Notes under the pieces: generated by a model
Seen by the model: the letters and a program-made list of their open reading frames with translations, nothing else
Told to the model about the DNA's origin: nothing
Databases searched by the model: none
NCBI GenBank assembly: GCA_028386065.3
Contig: JAKUCV010004501.1
Span: 1-64,000, forward strand
Reading direction: 5' to 3'
DNA length: 64,000 nt
Source: Turnera subulata
Taxonomy: Eukaryota > Streptophyta > Magnoliopsida > Malpighiales > Passifloraceae
Part shown: positions 10,785 through 23,300 of the stretch, one piece after another
Numbering within the stretch: position 1 is the stretch's first letter
Layout of the letters: each line of letters starts with the position of its first letter
Made by a program: the position numbers and the translations under genes

Positions 10785-11184
10785 ATTTTTCCTGTTAGTA
10801 CTGGAAAACTACGTAAAACTCTTTTTAATTCATCTTGAACCCATCTATCATGTGGTCTTTCTTTCATAGCTATCTGACAACTTCTTCTGTTGTCTTATAA
10901 TACCGAGCCAAATATTTAACATTTGCAGTTGGCACTATTCTATATATTACTTCATTGCTTGGTATGGGGTGCATAATTTTTTTGGTTATGGTGACGCTTC
11001 TTCCTGCTCGGTAGATTTTGGCAGGGGATAAAGGAAGTGTATAATAAGTTGCTACTTCCAAAATTCCTGGGACTACTTTTGTGAACTCTATTATATCTCT
11101 TATATTATATTTTTCTTGTATGGGATGCCTACAAGGTAAATAGCCACTTTCAAGTCCTTGCTGAAATTCTGCCTCTATAATCAT
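10785..11184 (-). pseudogene. Viral ORF B, right copy
   Basis: This matches 7197-7595 in inverse orientation from an ATG at 11184. A one-base loss near 10875 brings in a stop after about 104 codons. Confidence 0.6.
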
Positions 11185-11453
11185 TATAGTAACTTGTTTA
11201 ATGATTCTATCATAGACATGAAAAATTGCTCCTTTTTATAATATTCTTGACAATTGTAAATTTCTAAATCTAATTCTTCTCCGATTTCATGTGCATCTTC
11301 ATGCTGAGTATGTTTTTGATCGATTGCTTCTAAGATCTCTTTTCTCAAACATTATATTGCCCTCTTATCCGAGAAGTCTATACAACTTAATCTTTGTATT
11401 GCCTTTTCTATGTTTAGCACTTTATAATTTAGTAGGAGCTGTTGGTTACTCAT
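11184..11453 (-). pseudogene. Viral ORF A, right copy
   Basis: This matches 6928-7197 in inverse orientation from an ATG at 11453. An in-frame TAA near 11350 interrupts it, where the left copy has a GAA codon. Confidence 0.6.
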
Positions 11454-12834
11454 AGTTGCTTACCCTGCAAGAATTCACGAGAAAAAAAAGTCAGGCAAAT
11501 TGTTGGATTCTCCTTTAATATATTCAATAACAAAGTCAAAATTAGATAACAAAGCTTGTCATCTTGTGAATATCTGTTTTGATACTAAGTTTTTGACATC
11601 TTTTTCCAATACAAATTTTGCTGAATGGCAATCTACTCTTAGTAAAAACTGCTGATTAAATAAATCGGCTTGAAAAGCGTTGAGACAGAGTACTATAGCT
11701 AATATTTGCTTTTTAATAGTAGAGTAATTTTGTTGTGAACTTATCCATACCCCCGAATGATAGCGAACTAACTATTCTTGATGATTTATTTTTGGCTTTA
11801 ATATTCCTCCACATCCTTTGTCAGAGGCATCCGTTTCTACTATTAAAGGTGCATCTTCTTGCGGTATTCCCAAGCAGGGTAGTACCTTTACCTTTTGCTT
11901 TAGTAATTTTACTGTTGCCGTCATTTCATTTGTCCATTCTGGTACTACTTTTCGTAACCTTTTATATAAGGGGGCACATATGGTTTGTAAATGGGGAATA
12001 AAGTCGGCTACATAATTAAGGCATCCTAAAAATCTTTGTAGTTGCTTTTTATCTTTTATTTCGTTTGAAAATTTATCCGCAAATTCAATGCTTCTACTTA
12101 TTGGAGTAATAGTGCCTTGGTAGATATTGAATCCTAAAAATGTTATTTTTGCCTATACGAGTTTCATTTTTGCAGCTGAGATTACCAGTCCATTTTGCTT
12201 AATAATGTTCAAAAATTTATTTAAATGTTTGAAGTATTCTGCCAGTGTTCTTGAAAATACCAACACATCATCAATGCAAACTATAGTGAATTTTGTATGT
12301 GGGTTTAATATGTCATTTAATATATTTTGAAATTCTGATGGCACATTTTTTAGGCCAAGAGGCATCACATTCCACTCATAATGTCCAAATGGGACCGTAA
12401 AAGCTGTCTTGTATTTATCCTCTTCATGAATTTGTATTTGCCAATATCCTGATTTTAAATCAAACTTAGAAAATATCATTGCACCACTTATTCTTTTAAT
12501 GAGGTCTCTTTTGTTAGGCATAAGATACCTTATCCATTGCAGTGCTTTATTCAAAGGCTTGTAGTTTATGACTAACCTCGGTGCTCCTCTTTCTATTTCG
12601 GCTTGATTTTGTACATAAAATGCTGCTCACGACCAGGGTGATTTGCTAGGTCTTATTAAGCCTTTATCTAAAAGTTCTTGTATTTCCTTTTTACAATATT
12701 CTAATAACTCCTTATTCATTTTGATAGGTCTTGCTTTGGTAGGTATATTTTTTTTTGAAAAATCTTTTTCGTAGGGTAATGTTACCACATGTTGTTTTCT
12801 ATTCCAAAACGCATTAGGTATAGTGGCACAAAAC
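11450..12834 (-). pseudogene. Viral RT/RNase H, right copy, truncated
   Basis: This is the inverted counterpart of 5557-6931. RNase H lies at about 11450-11870 and RT at 11990-12834. The catalytic YIDD reads CIDD here (about 12268-12279), and there are frame breaks near 12160 and 12630. The copy ends at 12834, a little upstream of the RT core, so protease and coat regions are absent from this arm. Confidence 0.85.
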
Positions 12835-13164
12835 AAGATTTTTTTGTTTTTGAAAACAATGAAAACAACAAAACAGTTTTCAAAACCTGTTTCAAACAGG
12901 CCCTAAGGGTGAGAAATTTGAAATTATGGGATTATATATATATATATATATATATTTTGGCCAATAGGGATTATACATATTGAGGATAGGACTAAGAGGA
13001 AAAATATTGAATGTTTATAGTCTAAGCCTAATATCTAGATGACGCGGTGGCACTAAAAAACTTATTTCAGCACCTAAACCCTTGGTTTTGGATATGATCT
13101 TCTTATGTCCCACACACTAACATGATGTTTTTATAATATTAAGATGATGTTTTTTTAAGAACCA
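12835..13164. other. Intergenic stretch with TA microsatellite
   Basis: No gene is visible. It begins with T/A-rich sequence and ends a segment with AACAGGCCCTA near 12892-12904, a motif often seen at plant MITE ends. A (TA)n tract lies at about 12935-12955. The rest is unremarkable AT-rich DNA up to the copia target site. Confidence 0.5.
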
Positions 13165-13169
13165 ATACT

Positions 13170-13583
13170 TGTTAGATAATTTTAACATGAAACATCATAA
13201 CAATTAGGGATTAACCAATCATCAATAAACCCTAATTTTGAACAACATAATTTAAGGATCTTAAACTCATTATCTCCCACTAATCTTTAAGATATTGATA
13301 ACATACCTGTTGATTCCATGATGTGTGCTTCACGATATGTGCTTTGCTTTGGTTTCCTTGAGGTGGATTTCTCCCTCTTGCCTTGTCTGCTTTCTAACGT
13401 TGTTTTGACGGGTTAACAAACGTTGTGTCAGGAGAGAGAGGACCCATCTCTTTATTTTTCTATTTATACACTCCCATCAAGTGCTCTTTAGAAAACCCTA
13501 ATAGTTGGCCAATGGGCTTTTGCCACGTCATTAAATAATACTCAATATATTATGTGTGCCACATAATAGAAAATATTCTTACA
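13170..13583 (-). repeat. Copia element 1, 3' LTR
   Basis: This 414-bp LTR is paired with 19104-19517. It differs at two positions (near 13219 and 13473). Near identity implies a recent insertion. Confidence 0.95.
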
Positions 13584-13680
13584 TTCTCCCACTTGGCACA
13601 TATAATATATTGTGTGTGCCACATAATAGAAGATATTATTACATTCTCCTACTTGGCACATATAATATATTATTGAACAG
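13540..13680. repeat. Tandem duplication of LTR end and polypurine tract
   Basis: A unit of about 70 bp occurs twice in a row: ATATATTRTGTGTGCCACATAATAGA, then CATTCTCCYACTTGGCAC. The first copy spans the true 3' LTR boundary at 13583. The second copy lies inside the element. Confidence 0.7.
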
Positions 13681-14001
13681 ATAATATGACGCGCAAAATA
13701 ATTAAAATTGATCAACATAACATCAATAAGTAAAAAACTAATAAGAATCATAGCGGTTCCATGTTAATTATTTGCAACATGGTCCCTTCCATGCATCACA
13801 TACTAGTTTCATACTCATATCATAAAATAGCTTTAAAACTTAATGGTCCAACTTTATGTCTTCATTGAAAATAAAGACCCATACTGTCTACTTTCCTCAT
13901 ACACTGTTATGCATGCATATAAAACATAATAAGACAGAAAGAACAAATGAACATCAGAAACAATTCATAAAGAGCTCCAAGTGTCAATAACACCATAACA
14001 A

Positions 14002-15768
14002 TCAATCATAAATTGGGTTTTCAACTACACCCATCTTTCCGACATACTCAATAAATGTCTTAGGTGGCAACCCTTTGGTTAATGGATCCGCAATCATCAG
14101 ATTGGTACTTATGTGTTCAATTGACACCCTTTGTTTCTGAACTTCTTCTTTAACGACAAAGTATTTGATTTCCATATGCTTTGCACCTTTCGAATACTTG
14201 TCATTTTTAGAGAAGAATACTGCTGCAGCATTATCACAATAAATTTTCAGCGGCTTGGCAATAGTGTCGACAATCCCAAGTCCTGAAATAAAGTTCCGCA
14301 GCCATAATCCCTGAATAGTAGCTTCATAACAAGCTACAAATTCAGCTTCCATAGTGGATGCAGCAATGACAGACTGCTTCGCACTCTTCCATGAAATTGC
14401 TCCTCCAGCCAAAAGGAACAAATAACCGTTTGTGGATTTTCTTGTATCCACACAGCCAGCATAGTCTGAATCTGAATATCCAATCACCTCCAGATGATCC
14501 GACCTCCTATATGTGAGCATGAAGTCCTTGGTTCCTTGCAGATACCTCAGAACTTTTTTAGCAGCTTTCCAGTGATCCAATCCAGGATTACTCTGATATC
14601 TCCCTAGCATCCCAACAGCAAAGCTTATATCTGGCCTAGTACAAGTCTGTGCGTACATTAGGCTCCCAACAATGGATGCATAAGGAATCTTCTCCATCTG
14701 CTGACGTTCCAATTCATTTTTCGGGCATTGATTAAGACTAAATTTGTCTCCTTTCTGAATTGGAACAACACTTGCTGAGCATTTGTCCATATTAAACCTT
14801 TCCAAAACTTTGTTGATATAGCCTTTCTGAGACAAGCTTAACAATCCTTGTTTTCTGTCACGGAATATTTCAATTCCAATCACATAGGATGCCTCACCCA
14901 TATCTTTCATTTCAAAGTTTTTGGAAAGAAATTCCTTGGTTTCAAATAATAAACCAAGATCATTAGTAGCTAGCAAAATATCATCAACATACAGAATCAA
15001 GAAAATAAATTTGCTCCCACTGATCTTTAGATATATACACCGATCAACAGTGTTTTCTTGAAATCCAAAAGATGTAATGGTATCATTAAACTTAAGATAC
15101 CATTGTCTGGAAGCTTGCTTAAGTCCGTATATTGACCTCTTTAACTTACACACCATGTGTTCCTTTCCGGTAACTGAGAAGCCTTCAGGTTGGTCCATAT
15201 AAACCTCTTCCTCTAAATTCCCATTCAGAAAAGCGGTTTTCACATCCATTTGGTGTAACTCTAGATTATAATGAGCCACCATTGCCATAATGATTCTTAA
15301 AGAGTCCTTTTTAGAAACAGGAGAAAAGGTCTCTTTATAGTCTATACCATCTTTCTGAGTGTAACCTTTGGCAACCAGTCTAGCTTTATATCTTTCGACA
15401 TTGCCTTGAGAGTTGCGTTTGGTCTTAAATACCCATTTACACCCAACTCTTTTGCATCCTACTGGCAATTCTACTAGATCCCAAACTTGGTTGTAATCCA
15501 TTGATTTCAACTCTTCTTTCATGGCATCTAACCACTTATCAGAATCATTACTTTCTATGGCTTGTGAAAATGAAACCGGGTCTTCATTTATTCCTAAGTC
15601 ATAATCTGACTCTTGTAGATAAACCAAATAGTCATTTGAAATCCCAGACTTTTTAGGTCTTGTGGACCTCCTTAATATGACATCTTGTGGTTCATCTATT
15701 ACAGGCACATTCATTGCAGGTTCATTTAGAATGACTGTATCATCATGAGTTGGAGAATTATGTTGTTC
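14002..15768 (-). pseudogene. Copia 1 reverse transcriptase and RNase H
   Basis: The copia RT core is seen in order: CKWVFKTKRN, AFLNGNLEEEVYM, and the catalytic YVDD in ILYVDDILLA. A complete RNase H follows with YSDSDYAG, STMEAEF and CDNAAA. The frame is uninterrupted for about 570 codons to the stop at 14002. It continues the integrase frame but is separated from it by an in-frame TAA at 15769-15771. This half looks freshly intact, so RT could still work if supplied as a fusion, but no start of its own is expected in this family. Confidence 0.92.
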
Positions 15769-16989
15769 TTATAAGTTATCAGATTGATCGACAACAATAG
15801 GAGCAATGACATTAGTAGAAGTTGTTTGTACAGGAATCTGTACATGTACTTCTTGAATTTCTACCTTTCGAGGCTCCACACTCCCACTAATGTCACCATT
15901 CTCAATAAACCTTGCATTCCCAGTTTCAACAATTCTGGTGGAATGGTTAGGACAGTAAAACATATAACCCTTAGACTTGTCTGGATAACCAATGAAAAAA
16001 CCACTAGTTGTTCTTAAGTCCAGTTTTTTTTCATGTGGATTATAAATCTTTACCTCTGCCGGGCAACCCCACACATGTAAGTGATTCAAACTAGGTTTCC
16101 TCCCTGTCCAAAGCTCAAAAGGAGTCTTTGACACTGCCTTACTAGGAACCCTATTCAATAAATACACGACAGTTTTCAAGGCATACATCCACAATGCTAA
16201 GGGTAATGATGAATTACTCATCATACTCCTAACCATTTCCATCAGGGTACGATTTCGTCTTTCTGCAACTCCATTTTGTTGCGGTATACCCGGCATTGTG
16301 TATTGAGCACAAATGCCACGCTTTTCCAAGAATTTAGCAAATGGACCAGGACATTGTCCAGTTTCATCATGCTTCCCATAATATTCACCACCTCTATCAG
16401 ACCTAATGATTTTCACCCTTTTATCAAGTTGCCTCTCAACTTCATTGATAAATACCTCTAGGGCATTAATAGATTGAGATTTTTCATTGCCTTTAATACA
16501 ATCCACACAAATGCCAAGATCAGTAAAATCCAACTTTGGTAGGATTTCATTCTTTACTAATCTTTGCATTCTTTCTTTAGATATATGACCTAAACGTTTA
16601 TGCCACAAGAAAGCAGAGTTCTCATCCACCAAACTACGTTTCGAACCAACATTATGATGCAAGGTCAATAATGTTTCAGTAAACAAGGAATCAAGATTCA
16701 ATTTGTAAAGGCCATCACAACGAGAACCAGTACCAATAAGACAATTGTGTTTGTAAATACTAAGATAACCATTTCCAAACTTGAAAGAAAAACCCATAAT
16801 ATCTAGTTTAGACAAAGAAATCAAGTTTCTAGAAATAGTGGGTACATAAAGAGTCTCAAAAAGGTCTAAATGGTGTCCAGTATCAAGAATCAAACGATAA
16901 GTTTCAATGGCCTCAACTGGAGCTTTATTTTGGTTTCCCATGTAGATAAATCTTTCATTTGGCTTTATGGTTCGGGTCGTAAGAAATCC
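15769..16989 (-). pseudogene. Copia 1 protease end and integrase, catalytic deletion
   Basis: After the protease tail comes the GAG-pre-integrase domain ([11 protein letters not shown]) and a zinc-binding CIKG motif. The segment with the first catalytic Asp of the D-D-35-E triad is absent: CIKG runs straight into the sequence normally about 50 residues further on. The second Asp (RSDRGGEY) and the Glu region ([11 protein letters not shown]) remain. The frame is kept, so this is a clean in-frame deletion. The stop upstream (TAG at 16990-16992) and the one downstream (TAA at 15769-15771) look like single-base changes from CAG and CAA. Confidence 0.9.
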
Positions 16990-17928
16990 CTACATTGTGT
17001 TCGAAACATGAGTGGTGCAACCAGAGTCAATCCACCAGGTGTTATAAGGAACTTCAGTTAAATTTGATTCGAAACATACTAAAGCATATAGTTTACCTTT
17101 CTTTTCGAACCATGCCTTACGTTTCAGACAATCTTTCTGATAGTGTCCACTCTTATTGCAAAAGTGACACTTATCACTCTTCTGTTCCTTCTTGTGGATT
17201 TGAGCAGATGACTTATTGACTTTCAATGATCCTTTATAGCTCTTTCCACCTTTCTTCCCTGGTCTCTTTGCTCCTAAGTGTCCTATGAGATTGACAGAAT
17301 GATTTCCTTGCTTTGTCTTAAGCCTTGTCTCTTCCTGAATGAGCTTACTGTGCAATTCATTCAAAGCCCATTTCTTTTCAATCGAATTATAATTGATTTG
17401 AAAAGCACTATACTCATTCGGCAAGGAGTTGATAATGAATTGCACAAGGAAATTCTCATCCACTGTCATTCCCATAGTACGTAATTTTGCTGCTATGTTG
17501 GACATTTCAGTAATATGCTCATGCATGGTACGAGAACCATCAAACTTCATGGTGGTCAGCGTACCCATTAGTGTCCCAGCAAGTGACTTATCAGCAGATT
17601 CAGACTGAGAGTGCTTTTCAATACTTCCGAAGAATTCCTTCGCACTATCAGTCTTTGGGATAGTTGCCTTAATGTTGCTCGCCACAGTCATTCGCATGAA
17701 CATAAGGCTCAATCTGTTAGATCTCTCCCATGCTTCATGGAGAATCTTTTCATCTTTAGTGCTCTTGTCAGTTAGAGCAGCGGGCTTATCGGTTAGGAGA
17801 GCAGTGTCCAAACCCAATACACCTAAGTGAAATTGGACCTGTTCACTCCAATCAGCATAATTAAGCCCGTTGAACTTAACAACAGATGAGGCTTGCGAAT
17901 GAAGAGCAACTGTTGCTGCAAGATACAT
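16990..17928 (-). pseudogene. Copia 1 gag and start of protease
   Basis: The frame starts at an ATG at 17928. It has the copia gag core (LNYADWSEQVQFHLG), a single CCHC knuckle (CHFCNKSGHYQKDC) and the start of the protease with active site DSGCTTH. It ends at an in-frame TAG just after the protease active site, at a codon that is probably CAG in the parent element. Gag itself (about 270 residues) is intact and could form particles. The rest of the polyprotein would need readthrough. Confidence 0.9.
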
Positions 17929-19103
17929 AAAAACTCACATATTATTTCAAGTGCATAGACATCATTCACATTCAAACTATGCATGAACTGTAATGTTATA
18001 TACGATAAGTGTAGATTAATGTTTTCCTTTGGGAAGTACAATAATATACAACAATACACATAATTGATGCATAAATAAGATTCTCATAATTGGAAACTAA
18101 CATATTTAATTAGACATGTATGCTACCTTTGGATATGCAAAACATGACCAACCAAACAAATTAATTATCCACTTTAATGTTCATGATTATAAAATGGCTA
18201 ATCAACCTTTGGGCGATCCTTAAATATTTTATAATCAATAAACTTGATATACTCATGATAAACAAATTTACATCATCATGTCATCACAATAATTGCATCA
18301 CATTCTCATGAGTAAATCAATGTTTCTCTTAATTTTGATATCCATGAAGCATTCCAATTCGGCCACTTTGGTGACTAACAAATTGTACATAAAATAGATA
18401 TAAAAATTTACTTAAGTATCTCTTTTCTGAAAATTGATATTTATAAAACATTCTAATTTGGCCACTTTGGTGGCTAACAAATTATACATAAGTAGATATC
18501 AAACATCTATAAGGATGTTCATTAAAAGAGACCTTTAGCAAGTCCAACATACAAATAAAACATTCTGGGCTTACACACAAAACATATAAATATAAGGACT
18601 AAGCTATAAATCTGCCTCATAAGGACCAGAACGACAGAATTAATAAATATATGGATTGAGTCGAAAAAGACATAATTTTCCAATAAACACTGGCAGCCAC
18701 AATTCCAACCTAGACAAAAACGATTCAATGACCACATGTGTATTATATTTCGATGCGACCAAAGCTAGAAATAATACAGTATTACTTATATTATTATTTC
18801 AAAGCAAACATTCATATGCGCACTAAAGCCGTATATGCGCAATCGATATTCCTTCCATCAAAACAGAACAGGATTTCAACCAGCAACAATCATGTGTGGT
18901 TTTCAAGAGATTGGATGAACACAAACTCATCCCAAAATAAATATACATCAACTATATCAATTTTCGTTAGATTGGGACGAACATAAAAATCCAATCGAAA
19001 ATAATCAAACTTTAATTGCTTATTGATTAAACAACATAAAAGCAGCATCATAACAATTATTTTAGGGGAGATAATCGTTCATAAACCATGCTCCGCTACC
19101 ACA
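17929..19103 (-). other. Copia 1 untranslated leader
   Basis: This is the non-coding leader between the 5' LTR and gag. It contains two near-copies of a segment of roughly 100 bp that includes GGCCACTTTGGTGRCTAAC (near 18360-18385 and 18460-18480). The tRNA-Met-type primer site is at 19088-19103. Confidence 0.75.
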
Positions 19104-19517
19104 TGTTAGATAATTTTAACATGAAACATCATAACAATTAGGGATTAAGCAATCATCAATAAACCCTAATTTTGAACAACATAATTTAAGGATCTTAAAC
19201 TCATTATCTCCCACTAATCTTTAAGATATTGATAACATACCTGTTGATTCCATGATGTGTGCTTCACGATATGTGCTTTGCTTTGGTTTCCTTGAGGTGG
19301 ATTTCTCCCTCTTGCCTTGTCTGCTTTCTAACGTTGTTTTGACGGGTTAACAAACGTTGTGTCAGGAGAGAGAGGACCCATCTCTTTATTTTTCTATTTA
19401 TACACTTCCATCAAGTGCTCTTTAGAAAACCCTAATAGTTGGCCAATGGGCTTTTGCCACGTCATTAAATAATACTCAATATATTATGTGTGCCACATAA
19501 TAGAAAATATTCTTACA
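19104..19517 (-). repeat. Copia element 1, 5' LTR
   Basis: This 414-bp LTR pairs with 13170-13583 and ends at the TSD ATACT (19518-19522). Confidence 0.95.
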
Positions 19518-19522
19518 ATACT

Positions 19523-20352
19523 AACATGATATTAGAATAACACGAGTGCATGAGAACGGGGAAACAAAAGAATATATGGGATTGGTCCTGATATAACCAT
19601 TATACTAGTGGAAAATTATTTCAAGAAGTCCCGGTGGTTATGATATATTACTATTGAACATTTCACTTGATAAGCAACCAACACTATAGAATTTGTGTGA
19701 TAGTAAAGCATTAACACGATGGACGACTTCTATTTTATAGTCGGATGGCTGCCAGGGATTTTCTAGCTTACAAGTTACATTGGCTTCCTTCAAATGACGG
19801 ACAAAAGCAGTAGTGATATTGGGCTTTAATTAGTAGTCCTTGTATTTCTAATCCCTCTTATTGGGCCACCAAGTTTCCAATTTAGGCCCATGTCCAGTGT
19901 CCCATTTTGCAGATCCAATGGTTGTGACCACAGTAGGCCTTGAGCCCTATTATGCTCAACAAATATCCATTGTCGGTTTAATTGGCGCCTGGCGCGCCAC
20001 CCCACACTCAACTTCCCTCTACCACCACCACTAGTACCAACCCACAAAATCGAAGAAAACTTTTTTAAAAGAAATCATTTCCAAGTCCAGTTTCTTCGCT
20101 CCACAGACCGCCACGTGTTCTCTCACCTCCCACAAAATTTCAAAAAGATGAAGAAAAAGAAAAAAAATCACAGTCATAGCCAAACCAACAACAACCGCCA
20201 GTAAGTAATTCACAAAAAAAAAGAAGAAAAAAACCCGCCAGTACTACTACTACTCTATTGCCAACGCCACTCCACTCATCCTTCTTCACGTCTCCACTGT
20301 TTCGCTCTCTCTTCTCCTCCTTCTCCGACATACACTGTGTGTCGGTTCTGCA
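19523..20352 (+). promoter_or_regulatory. Upstream region of ABC1K1 with G-box
   Basis: This is a gene-free stretch of 830 bp. A G-box CACGTG lies at 20112-20117, about 236 bp upstream of the start codon. Such boxes bind bZIP and bHLH factors and are common in light-regulated plastid genes. A GGCGCC/GGCGCGCC block sits at 19984-19999. Pyrimidine-rich sequence (20275-20335) precedes the ATG, as in many plant 5' leaders. No clear TATA box is seen. The proximity of the copia element (ends 19517) leaves about 0.8 kb of native upstream DNA. Confidence 0.5.
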
Positions 20353-23300
20353 ATGGACGCGGCGGCTCCAAGGCTCGTCTATGGCGGAATTGAACCGCCC
20401 CGACACCGCTTCGCCTCGCCGCCAAACACTACCATCCGCGCTCAGAAACCACGAACTCGAATCCTCGCAGTCGCGACGGAGCCGAAGCCAGCACAATCCG
20501 GTCCGTCCAAAACCGCCGACGGAGCCCCGTCCCCTTTGAAGCCGGTTAACGGAGTCTCGACTCCGTTAAAACCGGTCAACGGAGCCTTCTCGGTGAGTAT
20601 GAAGTTTGACTTTGGTTATTCACAAAAATGATAACACCTTAGGTTTTAACGGTTTTATTTTTTTTTTCAAAATTTTTTTAGAGGATTGGAGGTATGTCGC
20701 AAGAGATCAAGAGAGTGAGGGCACAAATGGAAGAGAACGAAGAGCTAGCGATTCTCATGAGAGGACTCCGTGGCCAGAACTTACGCGACGAGCAGTTCGC
20801 CGACAAGAACGTCAAGCTCCGCCTCGTCGAGGTTAGCGAGTAATACATAAACTTCGAATTTATGTTTTGTTCGCAAAAAGAGAAATATATTGAAGAAAAG
20901 TCGTGAAAAGAAAAAACGGGAATGTTTTTGTGAGTGTAGGTAGACGAGAGCAGCGAGTCATTGCCTCTGGTGTACGATCCGGCCAGCATTTCGGCTTACT
21001 GGGGGAAGCGTCCCCGAGCTGTTGCCACGAGGGTTGTGCAGTTGTTATCTGTTGCCGGAGGGTTTTTGTCGCGAATTGCTGGGGATGTGATCAATAAGAA
21101 GGTTAAAGAGGTGAGGGTTGTTGTGGTTTTACCTGACTTGGCTGGAAATGTGTTTGTCTTGATTGGCTAATTTTTTTTTTTTCTTTTTTTGGTGTTGGCT
21201 GGAGTAGAATGAAGTTGCTAGAGCTATTGAATTGAGGGAAATTGTGACGTCTTTGGGGCCAGCTTATATTAAGCTTGGACAAGCATTGAGTATTCGGCCG
21301 GACATATTGTCGCCCACCGCTATGACTGAGCTGCAAAAGCTTTGTGATAAGGTGAAGGCGTAGAAATTTCATGCTTTCAGTTGTATTGATCGCAGTTGAT
21401 CACTATCTCGTGATATTGTCATCCTGCTCTAAGAATTGAGTAGGTTTCTCCCTTTCGCTGCTAACCATTCAGTTGGATGATGTATGCAGGTTCCTTCATT
21501 TCCTGATGATGTAGCAATGGCTCTTATAGAGGAGGAGCTTGGCCAGCCATGGCAGGAAATCTATTCTGAACTCTCCCCTTCGCCAATTGCTGCTGGTATT
21601 TTGGAAATTGATACTCACTGTTATTTGCTTTGGTTCTGAAGTTCAATAGTCTGAAAATTCCAACTGTGTGGTGGAATTCTGTGGCAGCCTCTCTTGGACA
21701 GGTATATAAGGGCAGGCTAAAAGAAAATGGCGATGTGGTGGCTGTCAAAGTACAAAGACCTTATGTTCTTGAGACAGTAACAGTTGATCTTTTTATCATC
21801 CGAAATTTGGGTTTGGTTCTCCGGAAGTTTCCTCAGGTAGTGTTTTATTGAGTCATTACCCTATAGCTATTTGGCTCTAAGTAATTTCTAGCTATCCATC
21901 TACTTAGGCAAAAATATAACTGTGTTCTCCTACTTCTACTTTTTAGATCTCTGTAGACGTTGTTGGATTGGTGGATGAATGGGCTGCTCGGTTTTTCGAG
22001 GAGCTAGATTATGTTAATGAAGGTGAAAATGGAACACGTTTTGCTCAAATGATGAGGAAAGACCTTCCACAGGCAAGTCTGATAATCTAAGGAAACACCA
22101 TCCGCTTTGCTAGTTGGATTCTTGTTGATTTACTGTCTCGTCTTGGTCATTAATAAGTCTGTTTTATTCCCTTTTCTTTTTTTGAAGTTGTAGTCAAGGA
22201 AAAACAAAGACTGCTTCCTTTTACTCATGATAAACTTTTCATTTCCTTATCTTGAAAGGCGACCAGATGTTACTGCATCATTGGGAAACTGACCTGAATG
22301 CACCCGGAGTTAAGGCAGAAAACAAACCGCATGCCCTTTTAATAATTGTGTTAGACAACTAATTTCTTGAAGTAAATAGACTCCATCAAATAGAATTTGA
22401 CACTTTGTAGTTTTGCTTATTGTTGTTGTATTGGCAGTGGTTCATACTAATTTATCGAGTGCATTTGAGTCCGAAGTCTCTTAATATTTAATATGCTTTA
22501 TGTTATCATTTTGTTTTCGACAACATTTATTTATAAAATGAAATCACATGAGTGTGAAATATATCAGATTAGTTATACCTGTTCCAAGGTATGCAAAGAT
22601 GTTGAACATTTTCTTATTGCTATACTTTATTACCCAGCAATATCCTGTTTTCATCATATCTGTGCTTCATAAGTGCGCATCATGCTACATCCTTGTAGTC
22701 TATTCACCTTTGTTCTTACTTCTGTCTTACGATGAAAGGAAAGGTTCTTTTATCACTGCTTTAGTTATATTTACTGTATGCAAATTTTAGATCAACATTT
22801 GCAAGAAAAAGGTTTTCTTGATAATCCTTTATATGCTAGACATTCCTAATTTCTAATGGTCATAGTATTACAAGGCAATTGCTCAGATGTATGTAATTCT
22901 GCACTCCAGGTGGTGGTTCCAAAAACTTACGAGAAGTATACCTCAAGAAAGGTTCTTACTACAGGATGGGTTGAAGGAGAAAAGCTCTCACAAAGTACAG
23001 AGAGTGATGTCGGGGAACTCGTTAACGTTGGAGTCATATGCTATCTGAAACAGGTACAAAATCAATAATTGCTTATGCCTTACGGCTTACAGATGCTTGA
23101 GAACAAATTCTCAAAATGCTTTGAGGTCAAGATGGATATCCTCAAATGTATAGCATCAGTTTTATGTACATTCACTGTGTTGGCTCTTTCATGTTGTCTC
23201 TCTATACTGGGTAAACCTTTGGTTGGATATTTTGGTCAATCAGTGTAGAGGTGGAAGCTTCCCATCCTTACTGATTAAATTTGCGATTGCTTTCATGAGT

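Larger units (their letters stand above)
3385..12834. mobile_element. Endogenous caulimovirid (pararetrovirus), rearranged
   Basis: The locus carries caulimovirid movement protein, CCHC knuckle, aspartic protease, reverse transcriptase and RNase H, small coupled ORFs, and a pregenomic-type promoter. There are no LTRs and no integrase. Part one (3385 to about 4405) is minus strand and scrambled. Part two (about 4402-9098) is plus strand. Part three (9287-12834) is an inverted copy of 5557-9098. Every long frame is broken in at least one copy. A florendovirus-like origin is possible, but the genus is not established from sequence alone. Such joins are typical of viral DNA integrated during break repair. 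Confidence 0.88.
13165..19522 (-). mobile_element. Ty1/copia element 1, full length, TSD ATACT
   Basis: The LTRs are 13170-13583 (3') and 19104-19517 (5'), each 414 bp, TGTTAG...CTTACA, and differ at only two positions by eye. A 5-bp target duplication ATACT flanks them (13165-13169, 19518-19522). The primer-binding site next to 19104 reads TGGTAGCGGAGCATGG on the minus strand, close to the initiator tRNA-Met complement. A purine-rich tract (AAGTGGGAGAA) lies next to the 3' LTR. The order gag-protease-integrase-RT-RNase H confirms copia. Coding capacity is lost through two in-frame stops and an integrase deletion. Confidence 0.95.
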
